Source: Enoplolaimus lenunculus
Taxonomy: Eukaryota; Nematoda; Enoplea; Enoplida; Thoracostomopsidae
Length of the DNA: 64,000 bases
NCBI GenBank assembly: GCA_030248215.1
Contig: JASANG010000403.1
Span: 186,001-250,000 of the forward strand
Direction: 5' to 3'
Each line of letters starts with the position of its first letter. Within the stretch, counting starts at the first letter, position 1. Below the pieces are notes generated by a model. The model saw only the letters and a list, made by a program, of their open reading frames with translations. It had not been told where the DNA came from and did not search any database. The translations under genes were made by a program, and so were the position numbers. Shown here one piece after another: positions 1 through 14,400 of the stretch.

Positions 1-65
1 AATTCATTTAAAATCATCAGGTAGCCAACTCAAATGATTTACAGCTAGCCAGAACCAGTACTGTA

Positions 66-482
66 GGGAACCGACTAAGAGGGGGTAATAAGAGGGGGTC
101 TCCATTTGGAGTCCTAATCAATAAGAGTCCGTATCCCTAATAAGAGTCTGCAAGCGGATAGAGTCCTTAAACCCAAATTAGAGTCCATAAATGTCAATTT
201 TCCCTAATTGTAGCGCATATATGATTCCAGCACCAAATAATGTTGAGTTCGAAACTTTAAAACGTACTAAAGTTTAAAAGTACATTCCTAAGTAACCTTG
301 CATTATCGCTCAAGCTATTGCCAAAAGACTCAACGGATAACTGCAATACCGGACATATGTCAGTAACGAAGGGTGGTGGATCGTGGGATACAATAAATAA
401 CAGTCCGTAACCGAATAACAGGGGGGTACCCTTTGGAGAGGCCAAATAAATATCAGTCCACACCTCATATTCGGGTCGACAC
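66..482. mobile_element. Family A MITE, copy 1
   Basis: A short non-autonomous DNA transposon with no coding capacity. The left end reads GGGAACCGACTAAGAGGGGG and the right end is its approximate inverse. TA lies directly outside both ends (64-65 and 483-484), which fits a TA target-site duplication. The interior matches the copies at 7125-7530, 46615-47052 and 48072-48372, running opposite to them. The superfamily is not assigned; TA duplications fit the Tc1/mariner group among others. Confidence 0.75.
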
Positions 483-511
483 TACAATATTTGATATATT
501 TTGATATTTAC

Positions 512-1504
512 CTGGCAGTACAAGGATAGACAGCACTTTCTTCCGCAGCAACAACCTGAAGGACATCGTGTGCATATTACAATCGAATCTTCTGGTGAAG
601 CAGTATTGATGACGTTAACGGCATTTAGTTGACGCTCAAGTAACGTTGTTAAGGTGTCATGACAAAATTTTGTTGGGCAACAGACGTCTGAAAAGATGTA
701 AATGTTTATATGACCGCTAGTAAAACAATCACGGCTTTAAGTACGTTGTCAAACATGAAAAGTAATGGTGCTAAGTATAGATTACTGTTTATTTGTTACT
801 TTTCCTAGAGTCATAATCTTTTTGTGTTGGAATAACTGAAAGCATTGCCACATGCTAACGCCTAGGAATCGAAAGTTTGGTTTTTGCTAAGAAGATAAAT
901 CGCAGCAATAGTCTCAATAACGGACCGCGCATTTTAAACAAGTTAGAAGAAATATGTGATTATGTTTCTGAAAATCAGACTATAGCAGTTGAATTTCGTA
1001 AGTTGCCGCTATACAAATAACGGCCCATGTTACTTTAAGGGGCGTCAAGGTTTCTGATGAGTCTATAAAAGAGTAGATTTAAATTCTAGATTGCATTTTT
1101 TGCTTAGGCTTAGACTTAGGCTTAGGTTGAGGAACACATTCTTGCAATGCTTAGGCTAAGGCTTAGGCTTAGGAATACGCTTAATCTACTGTTACGTTCC
1201 TTAACATTGGCCCAAATAACTACGGTGTTTGAAACATGATTTACAATGTATTTCGCACTAAGATCGTAATACATTCAAATGCCGAAATAAGTTCTGAACT
1301 GATACTATGCATTCTACCATTACAACAGCAACCAGTTTGACATTTACTGCAAGCACTGGCATTAATATTTAGCAATCGAACGCAATAACTTGTTGGACAA
1401 CATTCAACTCCGCAACAGCATTGAGCAACACATTGAGATTCACTGCATATCGAATAAAGACCCTCGGGTACAGGAATTTGTGGAGTCGCAACAAAACCGC
1501 ATAC
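512..1504 (-). CDS. Cysteine-rich modular protein, two internal exons (partial gene)
   Basis: Function not recognised. Two exons join cleanly: 1504-1318 (187 nt, acceptor TTGCAG, 62 codons plus one base) and 687-512 (176 nt, acceptor TTTTCAG, donor GTAAAT). The split codon becomes Asp, so the join reads CCCNDVCCPTKFC. That matches the module CCCGVECCPTSYC inside the first exon, and a third module, CCCGRKCCLSLYC, ends the second exon. The protein is therefore a chain of Cys-rich modules (CCC-x3-CC-x4-C), presumably disulfide-bonded and secreted, loosely like granulin-type small domains. Neither the first exon with a signal peptide nor the last exon was found. The sequence just upstream of 1504 continues open to an ATG at 1597, but it resembles a repeat found near 54.3 kb and is probably intron. 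The intron between the exons holds a family B MITE. Confidence 0.6.
1021..1213. mobile_element. Family B MITE (TTAGGC-bearing), copy 1
   Basis: A 193-bp element flanked by AAATAA on both sides (1015-1020 and 1214-1219), a 6-bp target-site duplication. The ends are inverted: CGGCCCATGTTACTTTAAGG on the left and an inverse of GGGCCAATGTTAAGG on the right. The interior is rich in the hexamer TTAGGC and close variants. It lies in the intron of the cysteine-rich gene. Confidence 0.75.
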
Positions 1505-1599
1505 CTGCAATATAATTATGATAAATATAGGTGTCTGCTTATCAAGCCTAATCCTTAGTTCCACAGTCTCTACGTTCTCCAGTTCCCTGTCTGCCAATA

Positions 1600-4500
1600 G
1601 CCAAGCCTTTTATAGTTAACATGGGCCCGGGTGTCACACATTGTCCACTTCAATATGTGTCCATGTTGCGCAGACAGACAAAAATCGTGCATTCAGTTTT
1701 AACTCCGAGTTGAAAATTAAATTCAAAATTGAAAACTCAATTTCCATTATACTACAATTCAAAATCTGATGAAAGTGAATACAAACTATGGTGTGTTGAT
1801 TAGCATTTGGCCCGTATCTTAAAATAATTGTTTATAAGGTAATGTTGTGATAAAACAGTTGGTTTATTTTGCAATAGAGTACGTTTGATTGATTTACCTG
1901 TGCGCAGAGTGCAAGCGGAATAACAATTTCCCGAAATCAGAATTTGGAAAAATTACAGGAACCGGAGAACTAAAAATACATGCCACCGAAAAATTCATTT
2001 TAATTTTCTTTTTTTGCTATATTGGTAAAATAACTGTAGTTGAAGATAGATACTTGTTTGCTTTAATCTGTTGTATTTTAGATTTTCAGTATTGTTGGTA
2101 ACTCACATGTTTGGCCAGGATTTATTTTAATGTAAAACAGAGTATCGGGTAATTAGGGTAAGGCTGAGTGTCAATTGAGTACCATAGTTTTCCCTGAGCA
2201 GTCATACTTTATGATGCTATATCTGTTTGAGTGAAATTGGACCTAAGGGAGACAGGAGAACTGGAAGCTCAGGCTTGGGCCTATCATTAGGCTTACTGTT
2301 ACGATTAGTTTTCTGCTTTAGTAGGCATTTTTGTATCGCTAACATGAGTCTTTGGGTTTAATTGTTACATGAAATTCTGAAAATATCTCTGTATGCTTGG
2401 TTTAGTCGCAATCTTGCCAAGACTTGTGTTTAAAAGAAAATTTTTTAAGTTAAATTTCCTAAATTTTCCTGTGATTCTTCTAACTTTTCTACTACATTTT
2501 AATTCATTTAAATTTTGGGAGAGCGCGTTTCAAACAAAATTGTTTATTGTTAATAGACAAATTTTCGATGCAAAGCTGATGCCAAATAAAACTTCATGGC
2601 TATATTTCGTTGCTGGTGTTATCAATTGTGCACCTCTACACTTGTGCTAACGTCACTCAATATACACGGTTTGTAAATATTAATTACTGTGAATAGCACA
2701 AAAACTGATCTCATTTGCATCATCGAATGAGTATGTAGTTACAGAGCAGCAGGAAACTCTAGTGGATCTAGAAGAAAAGTTTGTGTCCAGGAAAAATTTT
2801 ATATATGAATTGCTCAAAATGTTTCACCAGTCCATTTCCTCTTAAAATTTCTTTTGGTTTAGCACTACGTCTTTGCTAACATCCCTCCTTAAATACAAAT
2901 GCTTCAATTCTAAACTTCCAGGCAAATTTCAATACTATATACTCTTTAATTAACAATGCAATACAATTTTGACATTTATAAGATTTAATGAAGAGAAGGG
3001 AGATGTGGTATTAGATATTCATTTTGGCGTTATTCCACTGACAAAAAGCGTTTTGGAGATACTGGAAATACGAAAAGCATTTAAAGTGGCGTTCGATTTT
3101 TGAAACGATTTTTGGTTGAATTTTAGCGGTTTTCCTATTAAATAGAACTTCATTTTTAAGTTTCACCGAAATTTGAAACTAAACTGTATAAGTATTCTAA
3201 AAATAACCACCTGGTTAAAGCTGGCTTCTGGGACGCATTTACCGTACGCCTTAATGCGTGACTCGTACATGCAACAATTACTGACGCAAGCTTCATTACG
3301 CAGACACAGAGCATTATTCGGTTGCTGTCGTTTTTCCCTGTGGATTTCGGTTTTACCGAATGCAAAAATTATTGCCTGTAAAAAATAACAATACTGCAGC
3401 TGACCGTCAGATTTTTACAAATGAAGAAGAACGCATTCTCCTAAAAAATTAGATTTACCATTGTTAGCTTTATTGCTGTAACGTCGACCTAAACATATTC
3501 CCAAGCCTAAACATATAATTGGTCCTAAACCTGGTCTTGATGTTAACCCGAGCTGGCAAAAACATGTGATATTTTAAATATTTAAAAACTAAACCTTCTC
3601 TACATTAGTCATCTACACTTTTTCCGCATACTCTTAGATCCTGAGTGCTGAGTCGATCTCAAGGTTTGTGTCGGGTTTAGAAAAAGAACAGCTATGCCAA
3701 AACGTTAGTTTGAAAAGTTTCAATGTAGAGGATAGTATGCAAGAGCCACTAAAAGTGGCTTGACCAGAATGAAAACCAAGCACACGCTGAAGCATTTTGA
3801 ACCACACTCAACTTTTAGGCAAGATGAACACTTGTGCTTAAGAGTCATCTTTTACACCTATTTTTGCCTTAGCTGGTTCAGGTATATTAAACACGCAAAC
3901 ATGGTTAAAAAAACCTTCTCAGATTAAACAAAATTTTCCTTACCCACAAACATATCTTGAACAGAATTGTAGAATACTGTCGGAATTTTAGCATAGAAGA
4001 TGAGTCAGACCTCATGTACAATTAAATTTGAAATAGCTCGCAACGAAAAAACAAACACGACAGAAAAACACACTCAAGGGCTGTACTTAAACAATAGTGA
4101 GCATTGTAGTTTGAAACTAAAATTTAAATTTCGAATAAAATTTTATAGTTGTCAAAATTTTATTTGTCAGATGCAAACAAACTCAGATTGACTTTTATAT
4201 TTAGAATAAACCTTCGATCAAGGCGTTCGTTAGAATTTACATAAAGCACAATTCTATATATTTAGAGGCTATTCTTTGTTCATAATTTATTTATTTAGAA
4301 ACTGGCGTTTCAGATTCACAAACGCCTGTTTGTGTCAGTTAAGATTTGGCTATCTTAGACGACATTGACTGTGATCGTTCAGGACAGGGCAAATGCATCG
4401 TGAAACAATTATTACACCTCGCACCAATAATATATACAGCATCAAAAAACGTTTCCTTTTCACATGCTTCAAGTATTTAAGATAACATGGCACAACAATA

Positions 4501-4986
4501 AAAGAGCTTTATTCACCATGAAAGCAGAACGTATCAGTGACACGTAGCTGAAGGAAAGTAAGACTGAGGCCGATTTTTCTATTCAACGTTGACCCAATCT
4601 CTCAAAATGAACCCTACAACAATGGACGCAAACATATCTTTTAAAACAGTTGCCATAACTATGCTACGTTTAAAGTCTGAACACATTTACTCAAACTGAA
4701 AAGAAATCAACCCCACCAGTTGGTTATACTTTCCTATTCTCGCTTAAAACAAAATACATATACCAGCATAAGGGGATCAGCCACCTTAGTAAAATTTCGG
4801 TTTCAGAAAAGTTTTGGTCCCGCTTGCAAACTGTGCATCACCTCATACCTTGGAATTTATTGCCCTCGACGTTGGCCTGGCTACGACTTCGACTTCCCTC
4901 ATATTACCATGTCACAAATATAATTAGCACAAATAAAATCAGTACACAGTATTAAAGTTAAAAAATTATAATTAAATTAATTATTA
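1600..4986. other. Intergenic stretch with repeat debris, no gene seen
   Basis: No exon with convincing protein similarity was found on either strand. About 1900-2010 resembles the CCGGAA-rich hAT-like elements at 41.5 and 42.2 kb. About 3480-3530 has family B-like hexamer sequence. The rest is AT-rich and featureless to the eye. Confidence 0.4.
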
Positions 4987-6352
4987 TTATTGAATGCTAC
5001 ACGTATTGCTTTGCTTCCTGAGCGGTAATCCATTGACAGTCGAATGTAAATCGTTCGCTGTTGTTGGCCCAGGTACCGGTATAGCAGCTTTGACCGCTTC
5101 AACGTGTTCTTCAATGTCTCTAGCAGTCATTTGAATGCCAAGAATTGACGCAGCAACGGTTTGAAAACACAGTCGAACGGTATCACCACTTTTTGCCGAT
5201 ACAAAATGACTTGACATGCCTAAAAACGTCTCTTGTACACTATAGCCGTTTCCACACCTTTAGGTTTGGGCTCACACTCCCGCTTATGGAGGATTAGATT
5301 ACGAAAAAAGGTTGCCAAAATCTAAGCCTAACCTTTACTTAAGATATGGTCTAAGTGTAAGGCTAATACACGCCCAGTTTTCACGTAATATATACGTGGT
5401 TGAAATGTTAAGAGCCCTAAAACAAAAGGTATACGTGGAAAAACATACAAAACCTTAATGTCAGAATTCAAAGCAGCTTGAAGCTATATAAATAACAAAT
5501 AATGAAAATGCAATCCAAACTTATTTGATCCAAGATTGTGATAACTTGCTGGCGAGCTGATTGCAAAAGTTTTCAATACACTGTATAATACATGTACACA
5601 AGTTTTAAGTTCTTACTTTTCACTAAAACGAATTTTAAAAATTCATGCTTTGTTTATCGACGCTAAGACTGTTTTGTATCGAAATATAGATCTTCTCTCA
5701 GTATTTCTGCAATTTTCACGACAAACTTGCAAAACTGATTTTTATTTTTATACAAAAGATTTTCACTGTTTCTGAGGTAAGCTTTGTGCCGAGTTCTATA
5801 GTGTGGCTACCTTCTCAACCCGACCCTAGACTACATTTGTCTTCTACTCAACACACTGAACATCTTACCATTTTTCTCGGCAAAATTCATATGCTTCTCA
5901 ATGCTAACCGTCCGAAGATGCTCCAAGTCTGTCTTGTTTGCGACTAGCGCTAAATGCGGTGGACGTTCAGCCGGTGCACCACTAAACCGTGCCACACACC
6001 GAATCCAATCGTATAAATTTTCAAAACTCGCATAATTTGTAATATCATAGCAAAGCAGTGCACCGTGTGCCCCGTAAATATATTTATCCAACATCGCTCC
6101 GCCTAGCGTTTGGCCACCAATATCCCAAACTTGCAGTGTAACCAGCTGATCTGATCCCGAAAATGTAACTCGTTTCATGAAAAAATCTAACCCCACAGTT
6201 TGTCGATAGTTTCGACCAAATTGATCCTGAGCAAATCGAGTACAAAGTGACGATTTTCCACTTGCGCCATCGCCCACGACAACTAATTTAATGACGTGTT
6301 CCGCTGTACGTTCTGAACTGCTGCTGTCCTCAAAATCAGTAATTGACGACAT
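4987..6352 (-). CDS. RAB28: Ras-related small GTPase Rab28
   Basis: Two exons, 6352-5869 (484 nt) and 5219-4987 (233 nt), give 238 aa; human RAB28 has 221. The donor is GTAAGATG and the acceptor TTTTTAG. The GTP-binding motifs are all present: P-loop GDGASGKS (27-34), switch I QTVG (51-54), WDIGGQT (76-82), NKTD (139-142) and SAK (169-171). IGGQ instead of the usual AGQE is the known Rab28 signature, as is the LDKYIYGA stretch that follows. The protein ends in CSIQ, a CaaX box, as Rab28 does (CAVQ in human), so it should be farnesylated rather than doubly geranylgeranylated. Rab28 works at cilia and in membrane traffic with the BBSome. The ATG at 6352 begins the acidic/Ser-rich N-terminus typical of the family. 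Confidence 0.93.
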
Positions 6353-7124
6353 GCTTGCCGTAAGAGTTCATGAATAATTGTTGACTTTAATACCTGAAAG
6401 TTCGATTGCTTTTTTAGTTTCAGATGCCTGAAGGACAAGACTCTGTTTTTAGTTTTCTGCGCAAACCTGGCAAAAATATGACTTAACGATGACTTTCAGC
6501 CCTGGGTTAAATTTATGTCAATTTTATACTGTATTTTACCATCCTATGGCTTGAGGGCTACAATGTTTACAATTCACAAATCTTGAGTAAATTTAAAATT
6601 ACTGGAATCAAAAACAAAAATGTTTTGTCAGACTGCAAAATGGTGGAACCACATTTTTTTGACTCAAGCGATGTGGATTATCAATTTAATACAATGAATT
6701 TATCATTGAAGCAAAATAATCAGGGTATACTATGGGTAGTACTACATTTTTTGTCCATTTTAATGCCGTCCAGCGTCGTTGACGCCATGTGCCGCTGACG
6801 GCAATGCAAGTGAATTGCCGCATGGCATTAAGTTTATATTCAAATAGCGCCGCGAGTATAACGCCACCGTTTCTAAAATCTATGCAATATCCCGATAAAG
6901 GTCTCAAACTTGGTCTGACCGTATTGCTGAGTATATAATCATATCCACAACTTTCCAACTATAATATATTATTAAGACCAGGAGCAATGTTTCCCACTAA
7001 ATATGTTAATAATGATGCCTATATACCTACCGCAGAGTACAGAAATGTTATAAAACAAAAGACCACTCTGATAATTAATGCCTAAAGCGAATTAAACTCA
7101 GTGAGATATACCTGCTACTGTATA

Positions 7125-7530
7125 GTGACCGAAATAATAGAGGGACTATATTTTTTTGCCCCTTCATGAGAGGGTACACCCTTGTTATTCGGTTACGGTC
7201 TGGTGTTTATTTCTAACCCGCCCTCCGCCGCCCTTCTACTGATGTATATCCGGTATTACAACTATCCGTTGAATTAAACATTTATTTGTGTTGTATCAAA
7301 AGCTTGAGCGATAGTGTAAGGTTTATACTTAGAAATGTACTTATAAATGTTACGCTTTAAAGATTCGAACTCACTTTACTTGGTCCTGGAGGCATTTATA
7401 CAGTACTGTTGGGATAATTGAAATTTGTGGGCTCTTTAGAGCTTAAGGACTCTATCCGCTTATGGACACTTATGGATAGGGACTCTTTTTGATTGGGATT
7501 CAAAATGGGACCATCCTCTATTCGGGTCAC
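7125..7530. mobile_element. Family A MITE, copy 2
   Basis: A 406-bp element with ends GTGACC...GGTCAC and TA directly outside both ends (7123-7124 and 7531-7532). The interior matches copy 3 (46615-47052) along its length in the same orientation. It is non-coding and lies between RAB28 and FBP. Confidence 0.8.
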
Positions 7531-8462
7531 TACAGGGATTCAAAATAGGAAGTCGTTTTATGCACACTTATTCGGATGACTAAAGAAAGAGTAATAGACG
7601 AAAGCAGGCGCTGTTAGATACATTGAAGATGTCGAAATTGAAATCAAATTCTAAAAAGCTACGCATTGTTGTTAGTTCCTGTAGTAAACAGGGCCAAAAC
7701 ATTAGAATAAATCCGTTAAGTTACAGTTTTGGGTTTTTGACTGCCTTATTCAGTCTCAAACACTGCATGTTTGGTATTTCAGCGTTACAAATAAGTTCAA
7801 ATACAGCGGAATATGTTCATCTGTAAATATACATACAAGCAAAACCACATTTAGCAACTCGGAACGCAGCAGACAGTTCATTTTAATCATGTACGACGGT
7901 TGCTATGCAAGTAGATAATCTATCTCGCGAGCTACCCGGGTTGCCGTATATGATTTATGGGCAAGCGAATATTGTTTCCATAAAATTTACGTCAAAATTT
8001 TGGGTGCCAAGAGATAACCATAACACGTTTTCATTTTAGGGTTACCCTAACACGTTTTTGTTTAGGGTTACGCTAACAAGTAACACAGTATTTTGGGTGC
8101 CAGTGTTACGGTAACCTGAACCACTTTGGTACTCCTCGCGTAAATTGGTATCGTAGTATCAGCTCAAAACCAACAAGCAACAATTTTAATAGAATAGATA
8201 TTAAATGAGTGCACTAAAGGAACCGTACGGCATAAAATTTCTAAAGACATGAATATTATATAAAATCACAAAAATAATGAGCAAAAAGAGAGCATAAATT
8301 TTAGTGAGAAACATGATTTATATCAAGTAAGTACACAAGTTATTAGCTCTGAATGAAACATATATTAAATAAAACTATGTTATACTTCAATTTCATTTTC
8401 CTGAAAAAACTTTCCGAACCACCGAAATAACTTAATGCAAAGCCCAATCTAGTTTCTCTCGT

Positions 8463-11400
8463 TTACTGTGCATGCTTTTTCACAATGGCCAAATACTCTT
8501 CCACATCTTCCTTGGATCCGAGCACAACGGGGGTTCGCTGATGAATTGATTCCGGCACAATATCCAAAATGCGCATTGTACCAGTGCTTGCCAGACCGCC
8601 TGCTTGTTCAATAATGAACGATATTGGATTGCACTCGTACAGTAGTCGCAACTGAAATACATACGGTATCATTTGTCAATAATATACACGAAAAAGGTAG
8701 AATAGAAATCCATAGGGTTAACACCAAATCATTCTATCGAATGCCTAAATTATTTTCGACAATATTAATAGCGAGCACTGGGCTTCGACCAACAGCAAGA
8801 GGTCTGGAAGGAGCCAACAGAATACTGAACATCGGCGACAAAACGGGTATCTCGCCTGCTATGTTTCGATTTCGAAAGGGTTAGTATTTTTACAGTTAAT
8901 GTTCTGACATCGTGATATATACAACGCAATCTTACCTTTCCTTTTGGCGATTGAGATGTGGCGGGGTATATGAAAATGCCTCCGTAGCACAGTGTTCGAT
9001 GGACATCAGCAACCATTGAACCGACGTACCGAGCACCATACGGGGCCTTGCCATCCTATAACAATCAATAAAACTATAGTCAGATAATGTTCTGATTACA
9101 AGCTATGTGCAGAGTTCAAAATGTTGTAAAACCAAAATTCACTTCTGAGGGATCAAATGGTGAATTTGTGAACACTGGCGTATTTTCGCTGCATGCAATA
9201 AGCATCAAGAAGTAATATCACAACATTCAACGTTAATTTATTCTAGTAAAACCCATCAATACTAAAATCGTTGTACAAAGGAATACTAGAAACCAGTTTC
9301 GACGATGTATATTTACATTTCATGACAAAAAGAAAAATAAGTCACCGGCGGATATTTCTTTGATTGAACATATTCCGTCACTGCTTTATCCCAGTATTGC
9401 GCGTATCCTTCATTTAGCGAATACGTTTTCCCCCGTGGCTTCACCTTCATCTGAGGGTTCGTGAGTACAAATTCACCAACGGCCTGCAAACAGAAAGACA
9501 AATGTAGTCAACTTAACAAAAATACACACAAAAAGTAGTGGAAGAGAAGTGATTATGAAGGTTTGAAGTGATCCATGAAACCAAGACTGTCATAAAATGT
9601 TTAAAGCAACCCAAACTGCTTTAAATGCAACAATCTAAAACCATACTATATTATTTGAACTTTAACGCTGACAGAAGGTTTTCATTGAAACGCGTTTCAA
9701 AGTTCTTTAAAGTCTTATGACCAAATTAAAAAAATCGGTACCGGATCGAGAATAAATCCATTAACGCCTTGGCCTGTGGAAAGCACAAGCATTGTCGCTG
9801 AGCCGTACAAAGCATACCCGGCTGCTACAAGTTTGTTCCCAGGCTGCAAAGTGTCACTCGGTGTAGGCACTCCTTCGCTTTCCTACAACAAATGCACAAA
9901 GAAACCCTTCGCTACGTTTCCAAAACAGTACAAAACCGCTATTACATACACGTATAAACTATATTATTACTTACACAAGTTTATATTCGTTGTCCTAAAA
10001 GTTGGCTGAACAAATTACTAAAAATAAAGCAAGACAGAATTGAAATGGGCAAAACTCCAATAAATTGTTTACCGAAAATCGGTTATATAACATAACAGTC
10101 TCCTTTGAACGTTTGTATATGTGAAGTTTGCAAATAATTTGTTGCACCCAAAGTCATAATGAACCACATAAACCGATTTAAAAACATTACAATTATATAC
10201 GTATTTGAACTCTGAAGCTTATCTACCGGTTGGCAACGAGTTCGGTTTAGTTGTTTCGAAGCAAAGACGTTCTGTTCAAACAGAATGTTAAGGTGCCCAA
10301 AAATTTTTGTGAATATTAATTACTTTGCGCCAAATCCCAAATATGGTTCCGATCGAAATAAGACAGTCAATATTGGATGATCCGTCAAGTGGATCAAATG
10401 CAACAATGTATTTTCCGTGCTTTTCGACTTCAACCTAAAACTAATTACCGGCATGTAACAAGCGCTGTATAATTGTTTGAAAGTTAAGTTGTATACGTAT
10501 ATTACAAACCCTTGTCCAGGGATCGACCGGATATGAATGTCAATGGATACAAAAACCAGATAATTAATTTTTGCACGGAAGCTGAGCCGGATGTTAACCG
10601 AATATAGATTATAAATTTGTGAACCGAATATATATTATAAATTTGTGCACTGTTGGACGCGTCGAGTCGTTCAAAAATATGTATTTATGGATTTGAATAA
10701 TTTATGGCTTGGATTTTTCATTCCATAGTGTCCACTTTTGACTTTCCCGGAATTGCAGCCCGTACAAAATATACAGTATTTCGACATGTAAAAAGCAGGT
10801 TTACGATATTTGGAATAACATCCGGAAATATTCGGTATCCGGTAAGTTTATACCGGACACTGGAATCGCATGCGGATGTCGATTTTCTGCCGAATAATAA
10901 ACCAGACCGGATATCCGGACGATCCCTGTACTTGGCCTACTAACTTACGAACCAGATTCCATAAGTCCGCCAGATTTCTACGTCTAAATTAAAGTTAAAT
11001 TCTCACTAGACCTATGGTGCACGATTGTTTCATATAAAAACGTGTTGCCAATCACTAACTACAGATAGTTGCAACGCAATACAAGCTCAGTGACACAATC
11101 GTGTACGTAGTGTTTCAAGCTGACCAGGTTATAAAATCAGGCTGTTTTAAGCGTTCTTATAATCGCAAGTCTAATAAAAACACGATAACTCGTCAAGCAT
11201 ACTACGCTGAGAACAAAGGTGTGGATTGTGCAAGTAAGGCTTCAGAGAAAAACATAGGGTGACATGACAGTGTGACACAGCCCAGAAATATTTTTCCCAG
11301 TACCTTTATACATGTGTAAAAACTGACCGGACAACCAGATAGGATCACCAATTTACAATTTATAATTTAATATAGCAGGCAAAAAATTGCCGAATTCTAG

Positions 11401-14400
11401 CAAACAACATTAAATTATCCCAGTGTTGTAAAAAACAAAGGTTAACGTTAAATAAAATTTTAATTAGAAAACGTTTGTGTCAACTAAAATTGCCAGGTTT
11501 AAAGTTTTGCCGATGAAAATGGTGAGCGAGAATGACTCGTGGTTAAAGCTATCGCTTTATTTTTTGCCTATCTTTCACTGAAAACGGGCAGCAACAAGAA
11601 TCAATCATTATACACTCCCTTAGTAATTAAATGTTTGTATGACGAAAAAATAGGGTAACTTGGTTATTTACAGCACACAAAAAGCCAGTCTTGTTTACAC
11701 CAGCGTAAATACGTACATTTAAAAACAATTTTAGCAGGCAGCACAGCACCAAAACAAACCAGTTAATAATATAATCACAGTTGATAGATATTTTTGCTTA
11801 AAAAGATCACTTTCAAAATGCTAGCAGGAAGCCGTTAAGGAACAGCATTTGGTTAACACATCATTTGCAGTTTTTGGAACCATTCAGTAAAATCTAGGTC
11901 TTTTATATCGTATACTTTCGAACCATATGTTTAGCCTTAGGCTCAAGCTTAGGTTAAAGAAAAGGTTTATGCATCATTCACAATGTATTGTCACGAGCTC
12001 CCACAGGAAATGTCAAATTTTTAAAATTTTCGAGTGTGAACCTGAGGTTATGACATTTCCTGTTTGAGTTCATGACATTTTATTGTGGATGGATATGAGC
12101 CAAGCCTTTATAAGCTTGAATGCAGGGACAAGTACATAACAGCCAAATCAACAGCATCGACAACGGTAATAATCAGCATTTTTCGCAAGTATAGGCCCGA
12201 TCCTTTGCTGATACTTTTTGCACTTATCACTCAGTTAGAATGCTATCAATTTCACTTTTTAGCGTAAGTCAATGTTTTATCCGGAAACTGCTATTTCTCT
12301 TGCGTTTGTGGTTGAAAAAATTAATTGAAACGAACCGTTCGCATAAAATTATAATCGTTTATTAGGGTTTAAGTTTTAGCATAATGATATACGTAATGCG
12401 GTATCTTGTCCGTTTACTAAGCATGGCGTGCTAAAGTTGGAATCGACATCTGCATCGGTTCTGTACAACAAAAATTTCAAAACAAAAATAGGCATCGGCC
12501 AAAATTTTGGTATCGGCACATCTCTAGTTCATGTTGCAAGTAAACTCTAATCAGAATAAAAGTTAGCATATTTTCCATTGCTATATACGTATTCAATTAC
12601 CGTTCTTTAAATTCGACAGATATCATATCAATGAAAATATGAAAAAGCACTTCTTTCTATTAAACAGATTGCCAAATAAACTCTATACATCTTCTAATTT
12701 TATCACTAAATTCAGCTAAGTTTCGATTCATTTCTATAGATAAATAAATTAAATTAATTTTAAACTCCTCAATGTTTTGCCAAAATGCTTTACTACTATT
12801 TTGATAACGAAACAATAAAAGCGGCGACAGCTAACTAGCAATCCTCAGGTGTTACTGAATGTTTTAGCCACCATTAAACAGGGTTTGAGCATGGGCGTAG
12901 CGACGATTTTGAGAAAGGAAAGTTATGTTCTATAAACATTTAGAAGATGGGTTGTTGTGTTATAAACTGAAATCAAGTCTAGCCAAGTGGGCACGGCCCT
13001 TGTAACTAGGGTAAATAAATCAATTTCAGAGTGCTGGTCTCGATCTACGAAAACTAAACTGCATTAAAAAAATTGATAGCACAAGCGACAAGGTGAAAAA
13101 CGTGCAAGAACACATAATTCTTACTCCCTTATCATACGTAAGCGATGGCGATACCTGTGACGCATGCATAAAAAGTTTATTATACACACACATACGGTAA
13201 TTAGCACCATTGCGTTTTATGCAATTTTGTGCGTTATATGCTCGACATGCCAACACTACTGACGTTGTCGCATACAATAAGGACTCCCAATAACTTGTAC
13301 TCCCCCAGTCTGTATTTTTTAATGTATATAATTTGCACTCCCCTTAAACAATTTGCACCAATAAAAATTGCACCCCAATGCACAAAGTGAATATATTAGT
13401 TTCTCATTTCTAAAACTCAATTTGAATTACGAGTTGGCACTAGCATATTTTTCATCGTGCTTGGTGAACTCGAGTCCACATTTGTTAAGCTCCAACTTTT
13501 ACATATTCGAATACCGGAATCTCGACACTTTTATACCGGCTCAACTTTTGCACCTTTCTATTAATGACTCGAATGAAATCATATCACCGTGACGGAACTG
13601 AGCTTTGACGGTAAACGTCGATTCCTAGTCTATGGGTTTCATAATATGAGAACCAATCGTGATTAAATTGTATTTTCTTTTATCACAAAGTCCACACTGC
13701 TTCGCGGAAGCTTCCGTGAAGCCCTGGTATCAGTCATTCTAACATATAGCCGAACGGCTACATTTGTTTCATAAGGTTTGGATACCTGTCTACGGAAACC
13801 AAAACACTTCTTAACCTATTTATAACAAAATATGACGGTAAAATAACGGAACATCCGCTATAAGATCAGTGTCTATTGCCATTTTCGTTATAAAAATAAC
13901 GGGAAGCAATTTTATAAAGCCCAACGCCAAATTTTAGATTTGCTTGGATGCGCCATTTTCGTTATAAAAATAACGGGAAACAATTTTATAAAGCCCAACG
14001 CCAAATTTTAGATTTGCTTGGATGCGGTGTGCAGTTTGATGAGTAAGTTCGACCCTAGATCCGTTTTCACTCTTCAGATTACAAAGATATAAGCTCCTGA
14101 AGTGAGCAAGAGCCAGACGCATTTTTCGGTTGAATTTCTTGACAAACTTTACTTATGAACCTAGTAGAGTTTTTTAAAATTAATTTCCTCCCACGAAAAG
14201 GCACTTCGGGGGCGGTAAGCATGGTCTGACTGTAAGTTAGAAACGTGGCCGGTTTAAAAATATCAATACTTATCATATAAGTATGTAAAAGTTAGAGGTT
14301 TGGAAAGGCGAGCGCAAGCAAGCCAAGCTCCACGCAAGATAGAACACTGGCAACTCATAATTCGAACTGAGCGTTAGCAATGAGAAATATAGTCATTCGC

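Noticed and set aside
1053-1062. Hammerhead ribozyme core (CTGATGAG)
   Set aside because: No matching GAAA core or stems follow, and the other family B copies read CTGGTG here.
1090-1190. Interstitial telomere or chromosome-end relic from TTAGGC runs
   Set aside because: The hexamers occur inside small elements with inverted ends and 6-bp duplications at many sites, so they are transposon interior, not telomere.
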